Assembly (NCBI RefSeq): GCF_027923225.1
Contig: NZ_BSDI01000016.1
Coordinates: forward strand, 78,158 to 142,157
Direction: 5' to 3'
Length of the DNA: 64,000 nt
Origin: Phytohabitans aurantiacus
GTDB taxonomy: Bacteria; Actinomycetota; Actinomycetes; Mycobacteriales; Micromonosporaceae
Below, piece after piece: positions 1-9,291 of this stretch. Position numbers and translations under genes: made by a program. The notes beneath the pieces are model-generated. The model was given only the letters and a program-made list of their open reading frames with translations, was not told the DNA's origin and made no database searches. Positions within the stretch are counted from its first letter, which is position 1. Every line of letters starts with the position of its first letter.

Positions 1-381
1 GCGCGCGGCGGCGGCGATCTCGTCGGCGGGCACGCCCCGCTCGGCGATCAGCTTGGCCGCCTGGTCCAGCCATCCGCCCTGGCTGGCGCGCTGCCGGCGC
101 AGCTCTCGGGCGCGGTGCACCTGCTCGGTGATGTTGGCGAGGTGGAAGTAGGTGGAGAAGGCGCGGGCCAGCTTGGTGCCGGTGGTGATGTCCATCGCGG
201 AGAGCCGGTCGGCCGCCCCTTCCGCGTCCGTGCGCACGAGCGCGCGGATCTCCTCGACCAGGTCGAGCAGCGGCGGGCCTTCCTGGCGGGCGAGGGTCTG
301 CCCGAGAAGTGTGCCGAGCCGGCGGATGTCGGCACGAAGAGCCGCATCGGGACCGTCGTGGTCGGGCTTGTCGGTCACCAT
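1..381 (-). CDS. ppc: Phosphoenolpyruvate carboxylase, N-terminal part (runs off the window)
   Basis: Encodes the first 127 residues of PEP carboxylase, which carboxylates PEP to oxaloacetate to refill the TCA cycle. Seen: translated leftward the protein has the family's N-terminal helices, including LRADIRRLGTLLGQTL and YFHLANITEQVHR, the latter a characteristic PEPC stretch. The rest lies beyond position 1. AAGGAG (385-390, minus strand) precedes either ATG at 381 or GTG at 378; the spacing of about six bases favours the GTG. It is divergent from mfd across a 232-bp gap. The leader holds short direct repeats, one of them a second copy of the ribosome-binding sequence. Confident from the family motifs although only the N-terminus is visible. 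Confidence 0.9.
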   Translation of the reverse strand, partial: MVTDKPDHDGPDAALRADIRRLGTLLGQTLARQEGPPLLDLVEEIRALVRTDAEGAADRLSAMDITTGTKLARAFSTYFHLANITEQVHRARELRRQRASQGGWLDQAAKLIAERGVPADEIAAAAR

Positions 382-427
382 GCGCTCCTTACGGGAGTAC
401 TGCGCTACGGGAGTTGCTGCGCTCCTT
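381..427. repeat. Short direct repeats in the ppc leader, including a duplicated Shine-Dalgarno sequence
   Basis: TGCGCTCCTT occurs at 381-390 and 418-427, with a third TGCGCT at 401-406. ACGGGAGT occurs at 391-398 and 407-414. Read in the ppc direction this gives two AAGGAGCGCA motifs, one just before the start codon and one about 37 nt upstream, with ACTCCCGT units between them. CUCC in those units could pair with GGAG of a Shine-Dalgarno copy. A role in translation is inference only. Confidence 0.45.
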
Positions 428-613
428 GACGCGCGTACGAAGGACGGCGCTGTCCGACACCCTTGGATGTTACCGAGACCACGTTGCGTGCAGGTCGAAC
501 TGGTGAGTCATGTCTCAAAGGCAGGCGAGAAGGTCGGCGGGATAGGCTGAAGGAGCAACCCCCCGTCCTCGCTGGGCGCGGGGGCCTCGACGTGCGCCCA
601 AAGGGGTTATCCC

Positions 614-3600
614 ATGAAGCTCACCGGTCTGCTCTCCGCCGCCCTCTCCGATCCCGCCCTCGCGCGGGTGCGCGATCGCGCGCGGGCCGGCGGGGCCGCG
701 GCGGACGGGTTGGATCTCACCGCCCCGCCGGCGCTCCGGCCGTTCGTGGTGGCTGCCGTAGCGGCCGAGAGTGAGGGAGCCGGCCGGCCGGTACTCGCCG
801 TCACCGCCACGACCAGGGAAGCCGACGACCTCGCGGAGGCGCTGGGCAGCCTGCTCCCCGCCGACCAGGTCGCGGTCTTCCACGCCTGGGAGACGCTGCC
901 GCACGAGCGCCTGTCGCCGCGGTCCGACACGGTGGGGCGGCGGCTGGCGGTACTGCGGCGGCTCGCGCACCCGGAGGGCGCTCCCGTGCGCGTGGTGGTG
1001 GCGCCGGTGCGCTCGGTCCTCCAGCCGCAGCTGCGCGGGCTCGGCGATCTCGAACCGGTGGAGCTGCGCCGGGGTGGAGAGGCCGAGCTGGAAGACGTGG
1101 CCCGCAAGCTGTCCGGCATGGCGTACGCGCGGGTCGATCTGGTGACGAAGCGTGGCGAGTTCGCGGTGCGGGGCGGCATCCTCGACGTGTTCCCGCCCAC
1201 CGACGAGCACCCGTCACGCGTCGAGTTCTGGGGCGACGAGGTCGAGGAGATCCGCACGTTCGCGGTGGCCGACCAGCGCACCATCGACGCGGTCGACCAC
1301 CTCTGGGCGCCGCCGTGCCGCGAGCTGCTGCTGACCCCCGACGTGCGCCGGAAGGCAGCCGAGCTGGCCGAGGAGCATCCCGAGCTGATCGAGATCCTCG
1401 ACAAGCTGGCCGAGGGCATCCCGGTCGAGGGCATGGAGTCGCTCGCACCCGCGCTGCTCGGCCCGGAGTCGCTGGAGACGCTGCTGCACTGCATGCCGAT
1501 ACAGACCCACGTGCTGCTCTGCGACCCCGAGCGCATCCGGACCCGGGCGCACGACCTCGTGCGCACCTCCGAGGAGTTCCTGGAAGCGAGCTGGGCCGCG
1601 GCCGCCGTCGGGGGCCAGGCCCCGATCGACCTGGGGGCCGCCGCCTTCAAAACCTTGGCAGAGGTACGGTCGACCGCCACCGACCTGGGCATGCCCTGGT
1701 GGTCCGTGGCGCCGTTCGGGCTCGACGCCGCTGAGCCGGCGGCCCCGGAGGCGGCGCCGTGGGAAGACCCGCTGCCCGAGGTGACGGTCACGCCCGACCT
1801 GGGCGAGACGATCGCGCTGGCCGCGCAGGCGGTGCCGCTCTATCACGGCGAGACCGCCCGGGTGGTCGACGACCTCAAGCGCTGGTCCGGCGACGGCTGG
1901 TCAGTGGCGCTGGTCTTCGAGGGGCACGGACCGGCGCAGCGGGCCGTCGAGGTGCTGCACGACGCCGGTCTGGGCGCCGCCCTCGTGGAGACCGTGGAGA
2001 AGCCGCCTACGCCCGGCCAGATCGTCGTGTCGTGCGGTGCGCTCAACCACGGCTTCGTCGACGAGACGTCGCGTCTCGCGTTGATCACGGGCAACGACAT
2101 CACCGGCGGGCGGGGCGCCTCGACCCGCGACATGCGCAAGATGCCCAGCCGCCGGCGCAACACGATCGACCCGCTGGAGCTGCGCGCGGGCGACCACGTG
2201 GTGCACGAGCAGCACGGCATCGGCCGGTACGTGGAGCTGGTGCAGCGCACGGTCAACGGCGCCTCCCGCGAGTACCTGGTGATCGAGTACGCGGCGTCGA
2301 AGCGGGGCCAGCCGGGCGACCGGCTCTTCGTACCGACCGACCAGCTCGACCAGCTGTCCCGCTACGTCGGCGGGGAGAATCCGGCGCTGCACAAGATGGG
2401 CGGCGCCGAGTGGCAGAAGGCGAAGGCGCGGGCTCGCAAGGCGGTACGCGAGATCGCGGCCCAGCTCATCCAGCTGTACGCGGCCCGCAAGGCGTCCAAG
2501 GGACACGCATTCGGCCCTGACACGCCGTGGCAGCGGGAGCTGGAAGACGCCTTCCCGTACACCGAGACGCCCGATCAGCTCGCGGCGATCGAAGAGGTCA
2601 AGCAGGACATGGAGCAGCCCACGCCCATGGACCGGCTGATCTGCGGTGACGTGGGGTACGGCAAGACGGAGATCGCGGTACGGGCCGCTTTCAAGGCGGT
2701 GCAGGACGGCAAGCAGGTGGCGGTGCTGGTGCCGACCACGCTGCTCGCCCAGCAGCACTACAACACGTTCTCCGAGCGGATGGGCCAGTTCCCGCTGGAG
2801 ATCCGGCAGCTGTCCCGCTTCCAGACGCCGAAGGAGACCGAGCAGACGCTCGCCAAGGCGGCCGACGGCAGCGCCGACATCGTGATCGGTACGCACCGGC
2901 TGCTCCAGACCGCCACCCGGTTCAAGCAGCTGGGCATGGTCATCGTCGACGAGGAGCAGCGCTTCGGCGTGGAGCACAAGGAGTACCTGAAGCAGCTCCG
3001 CACCGCCGTCGACGTGCTGACGATGTCGGCTACCCCGATCCCGCGAACGCTGGAGATGGCGATCACGGGTATCCGGGAGATGTCGACGATCGCGACCCCT
3101 CCGGAGGAGCGGCACCCGGTGCTGACCTTCGTCGGGGCGTACGACGACAAGCAGGTCTCCGCCGCGATCCACCGCGAGTTGCTGCGCGACGGCCAGGTCT
3201 TCTATCTGCACAACCGGGTCGAGTCGATCGATCGGGCGGCCCGCCGCATCCGCGAGCTGGTGCCGGAGGCGCGGGTCGCGGTGGCGCACGGCCAGATGGG
3301 CGAAGACGCCCTGGAGAAGGTCATGGTCGGCTTCTGGGAGAAGGAGTACGACGTCCTGGTCTGCACGACGATCGTGGAGTCGGGCATCGACATCCCGAAC
3401 GCCAACACGCTCATCGTCGAGCGGGCCGACCTGCTGGGCCTCGCGCAGCTGCACCAGATCCGGGGCCGGGTCGGGCGCGGGCGGGAGCGGGCGTACGCCT
3501 ACTTCCTCTACCCGCGCGACAAGCCGCTCACCGAGCACGCGCACGAGCGGCTGGCCACGATCGCCCAGCACACCGAGTTGGGCGCCGGCATGTACGTGGC

Positions 3601-4231
3601 GATGAAAGACCTGGAGATCCGGGGCGCCGGCAACCTGCTGGGCGGTGAGCAGTCCGGCCACATCGAGGGCGTGGGCTTCGACCTGTACGTGCGGATGGTC
3701 GGCGAGGCGGTGCAGCAGTTCAAGGGCGAGCGGCCGGCCGAGGAGGAGCCAGACGTCAAGATCGACCTCCCGGTCGACGCGCACCTGCCCCACGACTACG
3801 TCGGCGTCGAGCGGCTGCGCCTGGAGATGTACCGCAAGCTCGCCTCCGCCCGCTCGGAGGCCGAGCTGAAAGAGGCCGTCGCGGAGATGCGCGACCGGTA
3901 CGGCGAGCCGCCGGAGCAGGTGTCCAACCTGGTGGCGGTGGCCCGGTTCCGGCTGCTGGCGCGCGCATACGGGCTCACCGACGTGTCCGTGCAGGGCAAG
4001 CACGTGCGGTTCGCCCCGCTGGCCCTGCCCGACTCGAAGCAGCTGCGGCTCAAGCGGTACCACCCGGACGCGGTCTACAAGCTCGCCACCGACCAGGTCA
4101 GCGTCCCGAGGCCGACGACCCGCCGGATCGGCGGCGAGCCCCTGCGCGACCAGGCGCTGTTGGACTGGTGCGCCCAGCTCCTGAAGGATCTGCTGGGCGA
4201 CCCCGTGCCCGCCGCCGCCAGCGGGGCATGA
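614..4231 (+). CDS. mfd: Transcription-repair coupling factor
   Basis: Mfd removes RNA polymerase stalled at DNA lesions and recruits UvrA. Seen in 1205 residues: an N-terminal UvrB-like region (GGILDVFPP near 186), a CarD-like RNA-polymerase-interacting domain (GDHVVHEQHGIGRY near 522), a superfamily 2 helicase core with Walker A GDVGYGKTE near 677 and DEEQ near 778, the translocation motif region GRVGRGRERAYAYF near 951, and a C-terminal TRCF domain. Length is normal for the family. AAGGGG at 600-605 precedes the ATG, and a TAGGCT -10-like hexamer lies at 543-548. A lipoprotein gene and mazG follow within 20 bp each, so the three are probably one operon. Confidence 0.97.
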   Translation: MKLTGLLSAALSDPALARVRDRARAGGAAADGLDLTAPPALRPFVVAAVAAESEGAGRPVLAVTATTREADDLAEALGSLLPADQVAVFHAWETLPHERLSPRSDTVGRRLAVLRRLAHPEGAPVRVVVAPVRSVLQPQLRGLGDLEPVELRRGGEAELEDVARKLSGMAYARVDLVTKRGEFAVRGGILDVFPPTDEHPSRVEFWGDEVEEIRTFAVADQRTIDAVDHLWAPPCRELLLTPDVRRKAAELAEEHPELIEILDKLAEGIPVEGMESLAPALLGPESLETLLHCMPIQTHVLLCDPERIRTRAHDLVRTSEEFLEASWAAAAVGGQAPIDLGAAAFKTLAEVRSTATDLGMPWWSVAPFGLDAAEPAAPEAAPWEDPLPEVTVTPDLGETIALAAQAVPLYHGETARVVDDLKRWSGDGWSVALVFEGHGPAQRAVEVLHDAGLGAALVETVEKPPTPGQIVVSCGALNHGFVDETSRLALITGNDITGGRGASTRDMRKMPSRRRNTIDPLELRAGDHVVHEQHGIGRYVELVQRTVNGASREYLVIEYAASKRGQPGDRLFVPTDQLDQLSRYVGGENPALHKMGGAEWQKAKARARKAVREIAAQLIQLYAARKASKGHAFGPDTPWQRELEDAFPYTETPDQLAAIEEVKQDMEQPTPMDRLICGDVGYGKTEIAVRAAFKAVQDGKQVAVLVPTTLLAQQHYNTFSERMGQFPLEIRQLSRFQTPKETEQTLAKAADGSADIVIGTHRLLQTATRFKQLGMVIVDEEQRFGVEHKEYLKQLRTAVDVLTMSATPIPRTLEMAITGIREMSTIATPPEERHPVLTFVGAYDDKQVSAAIHRELLRDGQVFYLHNRVESIDRAARRIRELVPEARVAVAHGQMGEDALEKVMVGFWEKEYDVLVCTTIVESGIDIPNANTLIVERADLLGLAQLHQIRGRVGRGRERAYAYFLYPRDKPLTEHAHERLATIAQHTELGAGMYVAMKDLEIRGAGNLLGGEQSGHIEGVGFDLYVRMVGEAVQQFKGERPAEEEPDVKIDLPVDAHLPHDYVGVERLRLEMYRKLASARSEAELKEAVAEMRDRYGEPPEQVSNLVAVARFRLLARAYGLTDVSVQGKHVRFAPLALPDSKQLRLKRYHPDAVYKLATDQVSVPRPTTRRIGGEPLRDQALLDWCAQLLKDLLGDPVPAAASGA

Positions 4232-4235
4232 GAGA

Positions 4236-4961
4236 GTGGCCGCCATGCGTGCTCGTCGGTTGGCATCCATCGCTGTCGTCGCGTGCCTGGGCCTCGGTGT
4301 TCTCACCGGGTGCCAGGTGGAGAGCGGCAAGGCGGCGATCATTGGCGGGACCTCGTTCACCGACGACCAGGTGACCGAGATCTATGAGGGCGCGCAGCAG
4401 GCGAGCGCCGCCGAGCCGACGCCGTCCGCGAGCCCGGGTCCGGCCGCCGCTCCGTTGGTCAGCCGCCAGAAGGTCGTCGACCTGCTGGTCAGCCTGGAGC
4501 TGGGCCGGCGGATCGTCGAGGAGAAGAAGTTCCCCGCCCCGGAGCAGGCCACCAACCCGGAGGAGATCGCCGCCGCGCTCGGCGCGCCGCCGCAGAGCGA
4601 GTACGTCAAGCTCTGGGCCGCCTGGCTCGACGTGCAGAACACGATCGTGGAGCACACCCCGCGCGTCGGCCTGACCGACGAGGGGATCATGCAGGTCTAC
4701 GAGGCGCTGGTGCGTTCCAACGCCATCCAGGGCGGCATGAACATCACGCAGGTGCGCGAGGCGTTCGGCGCGGCGATCTTCGCGGAGGCCGCCACGCTCG
4801 TGAGCACCTCGCTGGGTGCCGAGGTCGAAAAGGTCGACGCCGAGATCAACCCGAAGTACCAGCCGCTCGGCGCCCCGCTCGCGGTCAACACCCAGCAGGG
4901 CCCGGTCTTCTACTCGCTGCCCTATGTCTCGTCCGACATGGTGACCGACGTTTCTCTCTAG
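4236..4961 (+). CDS. SurA-like N-terminal-domain lipoprotein
   Basis: Predicted exported lipoprotein of about 240 residues. Seen: a basic N-terminus, a hydrophobic stretch and lipobox LTGC, so the mature protein would begin at Cys26 (GTG start) or Cys23 (ATG at 4245). The mature part is charged and helical and has an Ala/Pro/Ser-rich segment after the first domain. It resembles the SurA/trigger-factor-type chaperone N-domain lipoproteins that commonly sit between mfd and mazG in actinobacteria; that is family knowledge. No peptidyl-prolyl isomerase domain is visible. It starts 5 bp after mfd and ends 15 bp before mazG. Function unproven; folding of exported proteins is the best guess. Confidence 0.75.
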   Translation: MAAMRARRLASIAVVACLGLGVLTGCQVESGKAAIIGGTSFTDDQVTEIYEGAQQASAAEPTPSASPGPAAAPLVSRQKVVDLLVSLELGRRIVEEKKFPAPEQATNPEEIAAALGAPPQSEYVKLWAAWLDVQNTIVEHTPRVGLTDEGIMQVYEALVRSNAIQGGMNITQVREAFGAAIFAEAATLVSTSLGAEVEKVDAEINPKYQPLGAPLAVNTQQGPVFYSLPYVSSDMVTDVSL

Positions 4962-4976
4962 CGGAGTCGGGTCGCT

Positions 4977-5936
4977 ATGACCGCTCGGGTCGTACTCCTC
5001 GTCACGTCACCCCGTCTCCCAGCCGGGCTGTTGACGGCGGCCGCCTGGGATCTGGTACGCGAAAATCAGGTCTTCGCGGCCGCGGAGAGCGAGCAGGTCG
5101 CGGCCGTGCGCGCCGCGGGCGTCGAGGTCTCGATCGGTGGTGTCGACGCGTTGCTGGCGGCGGCCCGCGAGCGCGGCACCGCTGTCTGGCTGGCCGGCCC
5201 GGCCGGCGATCAGGAGTTGGCCCGCACCCTGGGCATGCGGATCGCGCGCGAGCCGGGGTTGGCCGAGTTGGAGCTGATGTACGGCTCCTGGGACCCGCCC
5301 GGCGCGCGGCTGCTCGACGCGGTGAGCGCGATGGACCGGCTGCTGTCGCCCGGGGGCGACCCGTGGAAGCGGCAGCAGACGCACGCGACGCTGGCCCAGT
5401 TCATGCTGGAGGAGGCGTACGAGGCGTACGACGCGATCGCAGCCGGTGACCTGGCGGCGCTGCGCGAGGAACTGGGCGACGTGCTGCTCCAGGTGGTGCT
5501 GCACGCCCGGCTGGCCGAGGAGCTTCCGGACGGCGAGCGGTGGACGGTCGACGACGTCGCCGGCGACCTGGTCGAGAAGCTGGTGCGGCGCAACCCGCAC
5601 GTGTTCGCGGGCGTCACCGTGTCCAGCATCGAGGAGATCACCGAGAACTGGGAGCGGATCAAGCGGGCCGAGAAGGCGCGCGGGTCGGCGGTCGAGGGGA
5701 TCGTGCTTGCCCAGCCGGCGCTGGCACTCGCCGCGAAGCTCCTCGAACGCGTGGAGCGCGCCGGCCTCGACGTGCCCGCGCCCGCTCAGCCGTCCACTGT
5801 GGAGAACGAGGGCGAGTTGGGTGCCGCGTTGTTCGCGCTGGTCGCGGCGGCCCGTGGCCGTGGGCTCGACGCCGAGGCGGCGCTGCGCCGGGCGGCCCTG
5901 GAGTTCGCCGACGCGGTGCGGGCCGCCGAAGCCTGA
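4977..5936 (+). CDS. mazG: Nucleoside triphosphate pyrophosphohydrolase MazG
   Basis: MazG hydrolyses (d)NTPs to NMP and pyrophosphate and cleans the nucleotide pool. Seen: the all-alpha MazG core begins near residue 115 (LLSPGGDPWKRQQTH) and holds the metal-binding EEAYE and EELGD motifs. Residues 1-110 form the extra N-terminal domain known from mycobacterial MazG proteins of about 320 residues, which fits the 319 here. It is the third gene of the mfd operon. Its last 151 bp overlap the 3' end of the convergent exporter gene, so the two transcripts would be antisense to each other there. Confidence 0.93.
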   Translation: MTARVVLLVTSPRLPAGLLTAAAWDLVRENQVFAAAESEQVAAVRAAGVEVSIGGVDALLAAARERGTAVWLAGPAGDQELARTLGMRIAREPGLAELELMYGSWDPPGARLLDAVSAMDRLLSPGGDPWKRQQTHATLAQFMLEEAYEAYDAIAAGDLAALREELGDVLLQVVLHARLAEELPDGERWTVDDVAGDLVEKLVRRNPHVFAGVTVSSIEEITENWERIKRAEKARGSAVEGIVLAQPALALAAKLLERVERAGLDVPAPAQPSTVENEGELGAALFALVAAARGRGLDAEAALRRAALEFADAVRAAEA

Positions 5937-6772
5937 CCGGTCAGGCCGACACCGAGCCCCACGGCGACGACGAGCACGCCGAGCGCCTGACCCACCTCGG
6001 GCAGCCGCCCCGCCTGGATCGTGGCGGTCACCAGGGTCGCGATCGGCATCACGCCGACGATCATCCCGGCCCGCTCGACGCCCAGGCGCTGCAAGCCGGT
6101 GAACCACGCCACGAACGCCACCACGGTCATCCCCACAGCCAGGTACGCCAGCGTGGCCGCCTCGGTACCCGTGGGCATCCGCAACCGGGAGATCTCGCCG
6201 GCTGGCACGGCGGCGAGCAGCAGCAGCGGTACGGCGAGCGCGCAGCTGTAGCCCGCCACGCGTACCGCGCCGAGGCGGGGCAGGACGGCGGCGGCGAGCA
6301 TCGAGAAGAGGATCTCGCCGGCCAGGGCGCCCAGCGAGGCGAGCAGCCCGATCATGTCGGCGCGCCCGGTGCCCTGTACCAGCGCGGTGCCCGCCACGAC
6401 CACCGCGGCGGCGACCACGATCCGTCCCGCCGGCCGGCCGCCGCGCATCAGCGGGGCCAGCAGGGCGATGCCGAGCGGGGCGGCGCCGATGACGGTGCCG
6501 ACGACGGCCGCGTCGGCGTGCGGCAGCGCGATGAGGATGAGGGCGTTGAACGCGGCCAGGCCGGTGGCCGCGAGCAGGGCGAGGATGCCCAGCTCGCGGC
6601 GGGTGGGCACGACTCGGGGGCCCCGGACCAGCGCGAAGAGGATCGCGGCCGCCACCGCGTACCGGACGGCCTGCCCGGTCATGTGCGGAAAGTCGACGAT
6701 CAACTGGCTCAGGGAGACGGCGCTGCCGACGATCGCCATCCCGAAAACGCAGAGCAGGGCACCGAGTCGCAT
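5786..6772 (-). CDS. EamA/DMT-family transporter
   Basis: Ten-helix drug/metabolite transporter with two EamA repeats. Seen: hydrophobic segments across residues 1-275, including an inner-repeat motif VGTVIGAAPLGIALLAP and a second-repeat segment AYLAVGMTVVAFVAWF. After VGLGVGLTG near residue 275 the last 45-50 residues are Ala/Ser/Arg-rich with no membrane character. That tail is exactly the part overlapping mazG, so the ancestral stop codon was probably lost and translation runs on to 5786. The start ATG is preceded by TAGCGT (6780-6785, minus strand) and then seven bases, consistent with leaderless transcription. Substrate unknown. Confidence 0.85.
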   Translation of the reverse strand: MRLGALLCVFGMAIVGSAVSLSQLIVDFPHMTGQAVRYAVAAAILFALVRGPRVVPTRRELGILALLAATGLAAFNALILIALPHADAAVVGTVIGAAPLGIALLAPLMRGGRPAGRIVVAAAVVVAGTALVQGTGRADMIGLLASLGALAGEILFSMLAAAVLPRLGAVRVAGYSCALAVPLLLLAAVPAGEISRLRMPTGTEAATLAYLAVGMTVVAFVAWFTGLQRLGVERAGMIVGVMPIATLVTATIQAGRLPEVGQALGVLVVAVGLGVGLTGQASAARTASANSRAARRSAASASSPRPRAAATSANNAAPNSPSFSTVDG

Positions 6773-6900
6773 GTACCCGACGCTAGGCCCGCTTTGGCCC
6801 CACCAACAGGGCCATCACAACGCCATTTGACAGGTCCATAAATCGCGTGAGCCCGCCGAGCCGGAGGCGAGGCCAACAGGTAGAGCGCTAACGTCTTCGC
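6773..6900. promoter_or_regulatory. Divergent leaderless promoters between the EamA and DUF885 genes
   Basis: Two TANNNT -10 hexamers face away from each other: TAGCGT at 6780-6785 (minus strand), seven bases before the EamA ATG, and TAACGT at 6889-6894 (plus strand), six bases before the DUF885 ATG. Neither gene has a Shine-Dalgarno sequence. The distances place both transcription starts at or next to the A of the ATG. No clear -35 elements are visible. Confidence 0.55.
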
Positions 6901-8520
6901 ATGGCGCAGTTCGTACCGGTCGCTGAGCGCATCGCCGACGCGATCCTGGAAAGCTCCCCGCTGCTCGCCTCCTACGCGGGCGACCACCGCTTCGACCACA
7001 AGCTGCCCGACCTGTCCGCCGGCGGCGTGGCGGCCGAAGTGGCCATGCTGCGCGATGCCGGCAACGCCCTGGCCGAGGTCGACGCCGACGCGCTCGACCC
7101 GCAGGATCAGGTCGACCACGCGATGCTGACCGCCATGGTCGAGCGCGGCCTCTTCGAAGCCACCGAGGTCCGGTCGCACGAGTGGGACCCGCTGGCCCAC
7201 AACCCGGGCCCGCTGCTGTACGCGCTGATCGCCCGGCCCTTCGCGCCCGCCGAGGAGCGGCTGGCGAGCCTCGAAGGGCGGCTCGCCGCGATACCGGACG
7301 CGCTCGCCACCGCCCGCTCGGTGCTGCGTGACTGCCCGCGGATACACCTGGAGACGGGCGCCGGCCAGTTCGCGGGCGCCGCCGCGCTGGTACGGGACGA
7401 GCTGCCCGGCCTGCTCGCGGAGGCCCCCGGGCGGGAGGCGACCGTCGCGCCGCTCGCCGAGGCGGCGGTGAGCGCCCTGGAGGAGTTCGCGGGCTGGCTG
7501 CGTTCCAGGGTCGAGACGGCTGACCGGGATCCTCGGCTCGGCCGGCGACTGTGGGAGGCCCGGCTGTGGCACACGCTCGACACGGAGCTGCCCGCCGCGC
7601 AGGTGCTCGCCCGCGCCGAGGCCAACCTGGCCCGGATCACCGAGGAGATCAGGGAGGCGGCCGTCGCCCTGGTCGGGGGCCCAGCGACGGACGAGACGGT
7701 ACGCCAAGCACTCGGCATCCTCAGCGCCGAACACCCCGACGACGCCACGATCGTCGACCTCGCCAAGGTCACGCTCGGCGAGGCGACCGAGTTCGTCCGC
7801 GAGCACGATCTCGTGACGCTCGTCGACGACCCGTGCGAGATCATGGAGATGCCCGAGTTCGCGCGCGGGGTGGCGGTGGCGTACTGCGACCCACCCGGCC
7901 CGCTGGAGACCGCGGACGTGCCGACGTTCTACTGCATCGCGCCCGCCCCGGCGGACTGGCCGGCAGAGCGCGTGGAGTCGTTCTACCGCGAGTACAACGA
8001 TCACATGATCCGCAACCTCACGGTGCACGAGGCGATGCCGGGCCACTTCCTGCAGCTCGCCCACTCCCGCCGGTACCGGGGCGCCACCCGGGTACGGGCA
8101 CTCGGCCACTCTGGCCCGTTCGTCGAGGGCTGGGCGGTCTACACCGAGGAGCTGATGACCTCGCTGGGGTTCGGCGGGCTGGCGATCAAGCTGCAGCAGC
8201 TCAAGATGCAGCTCCGCATGACGATCAACGCGATACTCGACCAGCTCGTCCACTGCGAAGGGCTGGCCGAGGCAGACGCGATGGCGCTGATGACCGGCAA
8301 GGGCTTCCAGGAGGAAGGCGAGGCGGCCGGCAAGTGGCGCCGGGCGCTGCTCACGTCGACCCAGCTCTCCACGTACTTCGTGGGCTACACCGAGGTCGCC
8401 GAGATCGCCGCCGCACGCCCCACCGGTGTCTCCCTCCGGGAGTGGCACGACGCCATGCTCGCGCACGGCTCCCCGCCCCCGCGCCACCTACGCGCGCTGC
8501 TTGAGAGCGGCGTCTATTAG
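6901..8520 (+). CDS. DUF885 family protein (putative zinc metallopeptidase)
   Basis: 539-residue member of the DUF885 family. Seen: HEAMPGH near residues 378-384 and downstream EGWAVYTEE near 413, matching the HExxPGH...E arrangement that suggests zinc coordination and hydrolase activity in this family. No signal peptide is visible, so it is probably cytoplasmic. The start follows a TAACGT -10 box with no Shine-Dalgarno sequence, suggesting a leaderless mRNA. The 3' end overlaps the convergent nudC by 33 bp. Substrate unknown. Confidence 0.85.
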   Translation: MAQFVPVAERIADAILESSPLLASYAGDHRFDHKLPDLSAGGVAAEVAMLRDAGNALAEVDADALDPQDQVDHAMLTAMVERGLFEATEVRSHEWDPLAHNPGPLLYALIARPFAPAEERLASLEGRLAAIPDALATARSVLRDCPRIHLETGAGQFAGAAALVRDELPGLLAEAPGREATVAPLAEAAVSALEEFAGWLRSRVETADRDPRLGRRLWEARLWHTLDTELPAAQVLARAEANLARITEEIREAAVALVGGPATDETVRQALGILSAEHPDDATIVDLAKVTLGEATEFVREHDLVTLVDDPCEIMEMPEFARGVAVAYCDPPGPLETADVPTFYCIAPAPADWPAERVESFYREYNDHMIRNLTVHEAMPGHFLQLAHSRRYRGATRVRALGHSGPFVEGWAVYTEELMTSLGFGGLAIKLQQLKMQLRMTINAILDQLVHCEGLAEADAMALMTGKGFQEEGEAAGKWRRALLTSTQLSTYFVGYTEVAEIAAARPTGVSLREWHDAMLAHGSPPPRHLRALLESGVY

Positions 8521-9291
8521 CCAGCGGGAGATCGAGTACGCCGGCGGCAGCTCCGCCGGCAGGGCGTCCAGGGGGAACCACCGCGCCTGCGTCAGCTCGC
8601 GCCCGTCGATCACCGGCTCGGCATGCGGGTCGGCGCACTCGGCGGTGAACCCGGCCAGCACCACACCCGGCCCGGACATCGCCCACGGCTGGCTGCCGAA
8701 GTAGGTCAGCTCGCCGAGCTCCAGCCCGACCTCCTCGCGCACCTCCCGGTGCACCGCCTGCTCCAGCGACTCGCCCGCCTCCAGGAAGCCGGCGACCAGC
8801 GCCCACAGCTCCGTCGGCCCGTACGAGTGCCGCACCAGCAGCAGCTCGTCGCCCCGGCGGATCGCGACGAGCACGGCGGGGGAGAGCTGCATCGGCACGT
8901 ACAGCTCGCAAGCGGGGCAGCGCCGGGCGTGCTCGCCTGGCACGTCGTCGAGCTTCGTGGTGCAGGCGCCGCAGTACTGGTGGGTGCGCCGCCACGTGAT
9001 CACCTGGAGTGCCCTGCCGGCCAGGGAGGCGAGCGGCTCGCCCAGGTCACCGGCGAGGGCTGGCCAGCTTCGCCACTGGCCCACGTCACCGCGTTCACCG
9101 GCGGCTGCCCACACCGTCACGCCGTCCAGGGTGCCCAGGACCACGTGGTCGAGGCCCTCGGGCAGGTCGCGGACGCGGGGAAAGCCACCGTCGGGCATGC
9201 GCATGAGTCTGCGGCCGTCTACGACGAGGCAGAAGTCGTCCGGCGCGGGCGGGGCGTCAGCCACGGCGCCCGGCACGAACAACGGGCTCAC
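8488..9291 (-). CDS. nudC: NAD(+)/NADH pyrophosphatase (Nudix), NudC
   Basis: NudC cleaves NADH and NAD(+) to NMN(H) and AMP and can remove NAD caps from RNA. Seen: a four-cysteine zinc ribbon (CGACTTK...CPACEL) before the catalytic domain, a complete Nudix box GX5EX7REVxEEVGL starting at GFLEAGE, and a SQPWAMSGP segment in place of the family's SQPWPFPxS signature. Length 267 is normal. The start overlaps the stop of the upstream lipoprotein gene by 4 bp (ATGA), so the two are co-transcribed. Confidence 0.93.
   Translation of the reverse strand: MSPLFVPGAVADAPPAPDDFCLVVDGRRLMRMPDGGFPRVRDLPEGLDHVVLGTLDGVTVWAAAGERGDVGQWRSWPALAGDLGEPLASLAGRALQVITWRRTHQYCGACTTKLDDVPGEHARRCPACELYVPMQLSPAVLVAIRRGDELLLVRHSYGPTELWALVAGFLEAGESLEQAVHREVREEVGLELGELTYFGSQPWAMSGPGVVLAGFTAECADPHAEPVIDGRELTQARWFPLDALPAELPPAYSISRWLIDAALKQRA

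Noticed and set aside
48..347. 99-codon open frame at the window start
   Set aside because: Different frame of the same strand as PEP carboxylase. The PEPC frame carries the family motifs and runs off the window edge.
1901..4360. 819-codon open frame on the minus strand
   Set aside because: Antisense to mfd. Long open frames opposite genes are expected at this GC content; the translation shows no family motif while mfd is complete.
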